Made by a program: the position numbers and the translations under genes | From: an uncultured Gemmata sp. | GTDB taxonomy: Bacteria; Planctomycetota; Planctomycetia; Gemmatales; Gemmataceae | Direction of reading: 5' to 3' | DNA length: 64,000 nt | NCBI GenBank assembly: GCA_937924775.1 | Contig: CALDUT010000008.1 | Span: 168,428-232,427, forward strand | The notes under the pieces: model-generated | Database searches by the model: none | What the model was told of the DNA's origin: nothing | The model's input: only the letters and a program-made list of their open reading frames with translations | Shown: piece by piece, positions 1 through 8,600 of the stretch | How the letters are laid out: the number at the start of each line of letters is the position of its first letter | Position numbering within the stretch: position 1 is the first letter of the stretch

Positions 1-2302
1 TGGAGCGAAACCAGGTATTCCGCGGTTTCACTTCGAGAGTGCCCTCAATCCCCTCCCGGCCGGTGCGATCCAGGGAGGTGATCATCTGAAACAGCGGACC
101 GTGGAACATGTTCCGCCGCAAATCCTCCACTGAGGACTTGCAACGGACTTCGTCGGTCAGATGAAAGGGTTTGAGCGGTGGTGGTTCGGGGTAGTGGTCG
201 GCCAAGACAATGACGGCTTCCGAGGCCGGTTTCTTCGCCCCCTCGGGAAGGAAGGAATTGCCCAAATCTCGGACATTGGCCGCCACTTCCGCGCGGCCCG
301 TGGCGGGATCGAACGCCGTGAGTTGCGCCCGCACCTCCAATGTGGTCGGTTCTGCATCGAACGGCAACCACCGGTACAGCCGTACATGGCGAATGGCAAT
401 CACCACTTTCCCGGGCACCAGAAGCGACGCCGCTTCGCTCATCGCTTCCAGGCTGAAGGTCATGGGCAATACCGGCAGGCCGTTTTGCGTCGGATCGACA
501 CGGCTGACGCCCCGGCCGCCCAAGGTGTGATCATCGACGTAACGATCTTCCCGTTCATCCATCCGGCGGCGGAACACGATCCTTTGCCCCGGCGTGTACT
601 CCACAATCTCGCCCACCAAACAGTAATTGGCCGCCGGCAAGGGTTCCGGGGGCGACGCCAGGGAATCGGGCGAATCCGGCACCAGTTCGCCGAGAGGGGG
701 CTGTTCCCAGGCCGTTGCGCACCCCTGAAAGTATCCAGACCATGAACCGTTGGCCGACCCACGCAGGAAGGCCGTCACGACCTCCCGTTGGGTGTCCAAA
801 AATTGTTCCATGAGGTCGAAATACCCGCCGACGATGGGCTGGGCAGCCAGGGCCCCGTCCGCGGGCCGCAGCATCGATGGCGGTGGGGATGCTCTCTGCG
901 ATACACCCAGGCGATTCTGGTACAAATAACCCCAGTTCAGATCGACTCCGTGCGCAAAAAGCTGGGCCACCAGATGATGAATTTGCGTCGGTCCGCTTTT
1001 GCGAAGGACATTGGCCGGGATCGCGGCAAACGGCCGGCCACGGAGAATGTCTTCCACAAAGGCCGACAGATTGCCCCGCGGGCCACACTCAACGAACAGC
1101 CGCACCCCGTCGGCATACATGGTTTCGATCAGGCGGGTGAACTCCACCGGCATGACCCAATGGTTGACGGCCAATTCGCGAATGGCCTGCGGATCGGGAG
1201 GGAACTTCGTTCCGGTAGAGCAGCAGTACACCGGCGTATGCGGGACATAAAAGGGGATTTTGGCGAACAGTTCCCGAAATGCCCCCATATAGGGTTCAAA
1301 TAGCGGTGTGTGATAGGGCCGGCGGAAGGGTAAGCGCTCGCAGAGAATGCCCCGCTCGGTCAGAGCCGCTTCAACCGCGGCCACCCAGTGGGTCGGTCCG
1401 ACCGCAACACACTGATGCGGGCAGTTATCCATGGCGACGATCACTTCGCCTCCCGCGACGGTCCGCGCCACATCTTCAATCGTTGCTTTACTGGCCCCCA
1501 CCGCCAGCAGCGTGACATCCGGGCCGCCGGCGTCGTTCTCCTGCCGCTGCATTATGTCCAGGATTTCCGGCAAGCTGAAGCCATGATCGTGGCCAGCATG
1601 CATGGCTCCGCTGGCCAGCAGCGCTCCCAGTTCGCCGGCACTGTGTCCGGCCATCGCGGCCGTGGGCACCTGCAAGCCCGCAAGAATGCGGAAAATCGCT
1701 AAATCCGCCAACAGGACGCCGAATATCGACGGACCCAGCCCGCGCAGTTGCTCTTCGGCCGCCGCTACCGCTTCGGGCCCCGCGTCCGGTGGCAGATGCA
1801 AGACCCGGCGGAGCGAAGCCTCCGGCGGCAAACCCGCATCTGCTGCCAACTGATCGCACCACGCGAAGGTTTCTTCCACATCGGGGAAGACCTGGCACAG
1901 ATCCGCTAGCATGTTCAAATACTGGGCCCCTTCCCCGGGGAACAGTAAGGCCACGGTTCCTTGGTTCCCCAACGGCTGATCGAAGTAGTAGATGCCGTTG
2001 GCATCGCGAATCTGCCGGGCTTTTCCATCATGGAGGCGGTCGCTTACCCGGCGGAGTTTTTTCCGCAAATCCTCCGGCGAAGTCGCGACCACCGCCAGCC
2101 GTGCTCCCCCCGGAACAACGGCCCCCGCCAATTCGCACGCCGGTTCCCAAAGCGGCATCGACGGTTGACGCTCCACCCGCTCGGCCAACGCTGCGGCCCG
2201 CTCGCGCAACGCGGCCCGGTTCTCCGCTTGCAGTAGAAAAATCTCCGAATCCCACCCACGACAGGCGGATACTATCGATCCTGAAGCTTCGGCAGCTGGC
2301 AT
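1..2302 (-). CDS. Pfa-like polyketide synthase subunit, AT-DH (partial, 3' end outside window)
   Basis: An uninterrupted minus-strand frame runs from ATG at 2302 off the left edge (767 codons seen). Residues 1-115 resemble the linker that joins KS and AT domains. An acyltransferase follows, with GEGAQ near residue 121 and the nucleophile motif GHSAGE near 219, then a hot-dog dehydratase with DDHTLGG near 591 (catalytic His) and a GLPVLPMTF element. Between AT and DH lies the motif FLDTQ, also present in the neighbouring synthase. By analogy with PfaB/PfaC-type subunits it would load or transfer acyl groups and dehydrate beta-hydroxyacyl intermediates on the partner ACP. No KS is seen at its N-terminus. 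The frame stays open upstream of 2302 for at least about 90 nt and there is no good Shine-Dalgarno, so the start is uncertain. It lies 305 nt downstream of the large synthase on the same strand, probably in one operon. Confidence 0.85.
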   Translation of the reverse strand, partial: MPAAEASGSIVSACRGWDSEIFLLQAENRAALRERAAALAERVERQPSMPLWEPACELAGAVVPGGARLAVVATSPEDLRKKLRRVSDRLHDGKARQIRDANGIYYFDQPLGNQGTVALLFPGEGAQYLNMLADLCQVFPDVEETFAWCDQLAADAGLPPEASLRRVLHLPPDAGPEAVAAAEEQLRGLGPSIFGVLLADLAIFRILAGLQVPTAAMAGHSAGELGALLASGAMHAGHDHGFSLPEILDIMQRQENDAGGPDVTLLAVGASKATIEDVARTVAGGEVIVAMDNCPHQCVAVGPTHWVAAVEAALTERGILCERLPFRRPYHTPLFEPYMGAFRELFAKIPFYVPHTPVYCCSTGTKFPPDPQAIRELAVNHWVMPVEFTRLIETMYADGVRLFVECGPRGNLSAFVEDILRGRPFAAIPANVLRKSGPTQIHHLVAQLFAHGVDLNWGYLYQNRLGVSQRASPPPSMLRPADGALAAQPIVGGYFDLMEQFLDTQREVVTAFLRGSANGSWSGYFQGCATAWEQPPLGELVPDSPDSLASPPEPLPAANYCLVGEIVEYTPGQRIVFRRRMDEREDRYVDDHTLGGRGVSRVDPTQNGLPVLPMTFSLEAMSEAASLLVPGKVVIAIRHVRLYRWLPFDAEPTTLEVRAQLTAFDPATGRAEVAANVRDLGNSFLPEGAKKPASEAVIVLADHYPEPPPLKPFHLTDEVRCKSSVEDLRRNMFHGPLFQMITSLDRTGREGIEGTLEVKPRNTWFRS

Positions 2303-2607
2303 AACGTGTGGAATCGTGATTGTCTCAACAGTGCAACAACGATGGACAACAAAATGATCGCCGGAGTGTCCGGCCTTGGACGGCTTCGCTATGGGGAGCC
2401 GTCCCGGCGGGGCAGTGGCGAACCTCCGGGGGGCGACGCGGGCTCGCTTTCGTGGAACCGGAGTCAGGAAATCCCCGGCCCACGCAACCGACAGCCTTGG
2501 CAGATGGCGGAGGGGCAGCACCGCTTCCCCGCAGGGATCTGCCGCCGCCGGTGCTATGTGCCACGGGGGGGGCCAGCGAGGGATCGGGCCGCGGTGGGTT
2601 GCGGAAG
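2303..2607. other. intergenic spacer between the two synthase genes
   Basis: No separate gene, RNA or terminator was recognised. The reading frame of the downstream AT-DH gene remains open at least through its first 90 nt, so part of the spacer could be coding if an alternative start is used. Confidence 0.4.
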
Positions 2608-5600
2608 CTACTCGGCGGTCACCGGGACGGCTTCACTTTTCGCCTTCACCGGGCGAGCAGCGCTTTCGCTGCCGCCGGCGATCAGCACTTCCGGCTCTCC
2701 CTTGGTGCCGTAGATCACTTCATCGACGGCAAAACCCGCTCCCACCGCCGGGGCAATCAACTTCAGCCCGCGGGCGACCAGATGCTTCTCCAAGTCGGCC
2801 ACCATACCGACTTCCGCCCACGGCCCCCACGCCATACTCACGACCCGGCTAGGCCATTTGCGGTCGAGGTCGCATGCGAGTTTGCTCAGCACTTCGTTGG
2901 CGGCAGCGTAGTCGGATTGTCCGCGATTGCCGTAGCGGCTGGTGATCGAGGCATAGAGGACGAAGAACTTCAGCCGCTCGGGCTTGAGCTTGCGCATCAG
3001 AGTGAAAGCACTATCGACTTTCGTACTGAAGACGCGTTCGAAAGACTCTGGGGTTTTGTCCCGCAGAAGCTTATCCTCGATGACCCCAGCCCCGTGGATG
3101 ACGCCGCTGATACCGCCACGGGCATAGAGTTCGTCGAGGAGCGCCCCAAAGGCGTTGGCATCACGGACATCAACGGCCCGGTATTCGACCACGCTGCCGG
3201 CCGCCCGGATCGCAGCCAGATTGTGACGAATTTCACGATCTTTCAGCAGCCGCTTGTAAGCCGCTTCAATGGCCGCCGGTTTGGCGTGGGGATCGCGTTG
3301 GAGTAACGCGGCTTTGATTTCCGTAGCCGTCTGTAATGATGCGGTATCGGCACTTTCTTCCGCTGGGAGGGGGGAGCTGCCGACCAGCACCAATTTTGGG
3401 TGATATCGGGTGGCGAGTTCCCAAGCCACTTTGGCGGTGATCCCGCGTGCCCCCCCGGTGATGAGAATGGTGTCGTCGGGCGTCAATTCGATGGCTGGCG
3501 CGGATTTCTCCAGGGGCCCGGGTTCCACTTGCCACGTCACGCGGCGTGTCCCAGTACGGCCCACTTCCAAAGGCCCTTGGGGATCGCCCAATTCGCCCAG
3601 AAGTTGTTCCACCAAACGCGGCGCGGGCAGATTGGGGCTGACATCGACCACCCGCACCATCACTTCCGGCCATTCGTAGCCCAGGCACTTGGTGAAACCC
3701 GCCACGCCGCCGTGCCCGGCGAAGAATTCCTGCGGCAGTTCACTGCCAAAGCCCATGGTTCCGCCCATCGCGGTGACCGCCAACAGCACCGCGGAACCCT
3801 GCTGCCCGGCCTTGCGCAGGTCGTTTTCCAACTCGCGGGCCAACAGATAGAGCGATTTGACTTCGCGACGGGCCCGCTGTTCGTCACTTTCACCCGCAGG
3901 CGGTTCAGCTAACGGGAGCAGGTGAATCAGACCAGAAATGGGCCCGTGGTGCTGGCGAATCCGCGTAATAAGTTCTTTGACAGCAATAGGATCGGTCAAA
4001 TCGGCTCGGTACTCACCGCCTGTGCCGTGGCCGATGATGAGTGTGGCAATGTCGAGTTCGCCTAAGCGGTCGGCCAGCTCGCGGGTACTGCCGAGTTCGT
4101 CGTCGGTGATCACGATCGTACCGGTGGGCGGGGCGAAGGTGGGGCGAATCGGCAGTGGCGTGTCGATCAAGCGGACCACGAGCCGTTGCACGTCACCCTG
4201 CCGGGCCCCGGGGTGCACTTCGCCGTGGGTACCAGCGGCTTGTGTGTCCGCATGAGGGCCGTTGTCTGATGGTGCCGGTGTGGGCGCTGCGGCTTCTTCG
4301 AGCGCACTCATAACATAGTCGGCGATGCCGCGGAGCGTCTTGATCACTGAGAGCTTTTCCATTTCTAAGTTCGGTTGTCGGCCCTGCATCCCGGCTTCGA
4401 TGCTTTCAGCCAACGAACCGAGGATTTCCACCCGCTTGATGGAATCCACGCCCAAATCTGCTTCCAAATCGAGGTCGATGCTCAGAGCTTCTTTGGGATA
4501 GCCTGTGCGTTCGCTGACCAAATCGAGCAGCCGGGCCAGCAGGGTTTCGCGATCCAAAGCCACCGGGGGCGGCTTGGCGGGAGTCGCCCCGGTCACGTCA
4601 GCGGGGGCCGCAGGATCGGTGGCTGGAGCCGATACCGGCACCTCTGGGCCGCTTGCGGTATTCGCCGCCGCCAGTTCGTGTTTCCCGTTGACCGCGGCCG
4701 GACTAGCAGGAGCAATCGGGGGAACAATCTGGGGCGATGGCGCGACGGGAATGGCCGCCGCCGCGGAGGCCGGCGGGGTGGAGGACGTCGCGACAGCCCC
4801 CATGCGATTGGGTGCGGGGAATACCGTGGGTCGAGGGAGCGTAACCGCCGGTCCGTGCGTCAGCGGCGGGACGACGGAATGGTTGGCCTGACCGTTGGCC
4901 GGTGGTGCCGCCGGCGGATGCGTTGATGAGCCGAGGAAGCTCAGCATCACACTCTTCTGCGTGTCGAGGAAGCGGGCCATGACCTCGTGGAATCGCATCA
5001 TGACCGCCGCGGTATCGGCCGGCCCGGCGTGGGGGACAAGGGGGGAATCGGTACTCGTAGGGGCCGGAGAGGCCGTGGGTGTCTCGGTGTTGTGCATCAT
5101 CTCTCGTGAGGGCGAATTGTGGACAATCGAGGGTAAAGTAGGACTTCCCCCCCGGGGCTGTCCTTCCTGGGGTCGCGGGGCAGGGGGTTCCGAGACCCGA
5201 ACCGGCCGGGGGGTGAGCGGCGAGGCCGGCGGGGGCACAGCCCCCAAAACCGGGCTTGCCGGCTCGCGTTGGGCGGGTGGCGACGGGGCCGGCGGCTTGG
5301 GTTTCGTAGTCGCTGCTGGCTCAGATTTTGCCGCAACTGTTGATTTTGTAAGGATTTCGTTCTCAGGCAACGCCTGCCCCAACAGGCGCGGTTCGGGGGC
5401 ATTCCAAGGCCGGCTCCGCACACTGTTGACCACCCATGTGGTGGGAGTGAGCCGGGGTTTGCCGGTGTCCGCGTTCAGGTGGGTCAATTCGAAGGGTTCG
5501 ACGATCCGGCCAGCGAACAGGCGGTCCAGATTCGCGGCCACCCCGGCGGTGACCAGCTGAGCGAGGGTATGGGTCAGTTGTACCAACCCGGGGCGGGATT

Positions 5601-8600
5601 TGCTGTCGGTGGCCACCGCCAGATGGGGCCGGCCGGCGAGGATTTGCCCAGTCAGCCCGGTCAGAACCGCCTGAGGCCCGACTTCCACGAATACACGCGC
5701 CCCGGCCTGATACATCGCGAGAATTTCATCGGTAAACCGTACCGGGGAAACCAGATGCTCGACCAGTTGCTGGGCGATGGCCGGTCCATCCGCGGGGTGG
5801 GGAGCGGCGTGGGTATTAGCGAAGACCGGGCGGCGTGGTGCCGTAAACGACGTTTCAGCCAGGGCTTGCGCTAGCGCAGGCTGAGCCCCGGCGATCAGCG
5901 GGGAGTGGAACCCACAGGCGACCGCGATCCGCATCGCGCGAATGCCGGCAGCTTGCAACGCCGCAGCGGCCTGCTTGACCCCGTCTTCGGTGCCGGCGAT
6001 CACCGTTTGTGTGGGGGAGTTGTGGTTGGCGATCCAAACATTGGCGATACCAGTCAGATGCGGCTGAATTGTCTCCGCCGAGGCGTCGGCCGCGATCATG
6101 CCCCCCGGCGTGGTCTTTGCCGCTTCGCGGATGGCCCGGCCCCGCTTGTAGGACAACCGCATCAGGTCGTCTTCGGAAATGGCTCCGGCCGCGGCGAGGG
6201 CGGTGTATTCGCCGTAACTGTGGCCGGCGAGGAAATCGGGTTCAATCCCCAGGGCCGTTAGCAGGCGGAACATGCCCAAACTGGTCGCGCCGATGCTCGA
6301 TTGGGCCACTTCCGTGCGGCGGAGGGCGTCGCGATTGGCAGCTTCTTGCTCGGGCGTGAATGGCGACGGCGGGTAGATGAAACGGCCCAGCGGTTTTTCC
6401 AAATCGTGGGCGAGAGTCGCTTCCGCCCGGTCGATGACTTCCCGGACTTCGCGGAAGGCCATGGCCACCTGGGCCAGCATGTCGGGGTATTGCGATCCTT
6501 GCCCGGGGAAAAGAAATGCCACCGTCTGCGGCTGCGGGTTGACGGCGAAGTACATTCCCCGGGGGTCCGCCGCGGTTTCGGGGGCTTTCCGGATCACATC
6601 GCAGGCCCCAAGCAGCTTCTCTTGCAGATCGGCTAAGGAGGACGCTACAATCGCCAAGACCGGTCCGGTGGTAACGTTCTGACTGGCTTTCCAGACACTG
6701 GCGGCCAAATCGGCCAGCCGCGGTGTGGCCCCCGCTGCCACAGCCGCATGAACCTTCTGGAGCGAATCGAGCATGGCCGCGGTATCGGCCCGTTTCCAGA
6801 CGAACAGTTCGGCGGGCCAATCCCGTACACCGGTGGTGGGGCGCTCGAGATAATCGCCTGTGTACTCTTCCAGAACCGTGTGGAAGTTCGTCCCACCGAA
6901 ACCGAAGGCGGAAACCCCGGCGGTTCGCGGGTACGGCTGACCGTGGATCCACGGCCGCGCTTCGGTGTTCAGGTACAAGGGGCCGCCGTCGAGGTTCGCC
7001 TTGGGATTAGGTTTTTCGACCAAGGTCGGCGGCAGGATTTTGTGGTAGAGGGCGAAGGTGGTTTTAATCAATCCGGCAATCCCGGCCGCGCACTTGCTGT
7101 GGCCGATCATGGATTTGACCGACCCCAGCGCGCACGACTGCGGTTGCCCCCCCGCTTCGCGGAAAAGCTGGCCGATGGCCCGGGCTTCGGTCTGATCGCC
7201 CACGACGGTTCCGGTGCCGTGCGCTTCCACCAACCCGACCCGGGCCGGGCTGATACGGGCTTGGGCATATGCCCGGCGCAAGGCCCGCAGTTGCCCCTCG
7301 GCGCGGGGCGCGGTCAAGCCTTTGTCGCGGCCATCGCTGGAAGCCCCCACGCCTTTGATCACCGCATAAATCCGGTCGCCATCGCGTTCGGCATCGGCCA
7401 GCCGCTTGAGAATCGCCACCCCCACCCCTTCGGCCAGGGCGATACCGTCGGCCTCGGCATCGAAGGGGCGGCAGCGGCCCCGGGGACTGAGGGCGTGGGT
7501 TTTCGAGAAGGCGACATACGCGTAGGGAGTTTGCACCGCATCGCCGCCCATCACGATGGCGACGTCGCTGGTCTGGTCTTGCAGTTCGCGAACGCCCGCA
7601 TAAAGAGCGGCCAAGGACGAGCCACAGGCCGCGTCGATGGCCATATTCGGGCCACCCAGATTGAAGCGGTTGGCCACGCGTCCGGCGGCCACGTTCAGCA
7701 GAATGCCGGGGAAGGAATCTTCAGTCCACTCCGGAAGAATCCCTTCCCCCAAGTCGATAATCGTCTGCGATTTGATGGGTACCCCGGGGATCGAATCGAC
7801 CAACGGCATACAGGCCCGGAAACCATAGGCCACCGACAGGGGCATCCCGCCGCCACCAATGCCCAAAATGGCGCAGGTCCGCTCCCGGTTGAAGGGCCGT
7901 TCAAGATAACCGGCATCGCCAAGAGCCTGATGAACGGCTTCCAGCAACAGCAACTGCAACGGTTCGATCTGCGGGATGCTCTTGGGCGTGATGCCGTATT
8001 TGAGAGGGTCGAACAAAATATCCGACATGAAGCCGCCCCATTTCGACACCATCTTGTCGCGGGCGCGGGGGTCGGGATCGTAATAGGCCCGCCAATCCCA
8101 GTGCGAGGCGGGAATTTCAATCACCGCATGGGTTTTGGCGAGAATGTTGTGCCAATACTGCCACAACCCGGTCGCCTGCGGATAGAAGCACGACAGGCCA
8201 ATGATAGCAATGTCGCACGGCGGTGGCGGGGGCGGCTCGGCCAAGGGCCGGATGCGAACTTCGGTGCAAGCCAGCGCGGGCTCCGCGCAAACCTCGGCAT
8301 GCAGCGCCTCAATCGTCGTCACGTTGTTCCGCAGGGCCGCGATCTGACCGATCATGTACATCCCGCGGGCGAATTGTTCCTCAGGGCTCAGCGGCACCAG
8401 GCCATCACCATTGCGGCTTTGCGGGCCGCCGGCCGATTCGCGCGAAACCGCGGGTCGGTCCAATCCTTTGCTGGCCACCCGCAAGCGGCCCAAATTCATG
8501 CGTTCGAGGGCCAGACCGATTTCCAGGGACGATTTGCCTGCGGCCCGCAGTTTGCGTTTCTCGGCCTCGAAAACTTGCACATAGGGCGTGGGAATGCAGC

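Noticed and set aside
161..745. 194-codon plus-strand open frame
   Set aside because: It overlaps the clear AT-DH synthase on the minus strand and has no domain; a shadow of GC-rich coding sequence.
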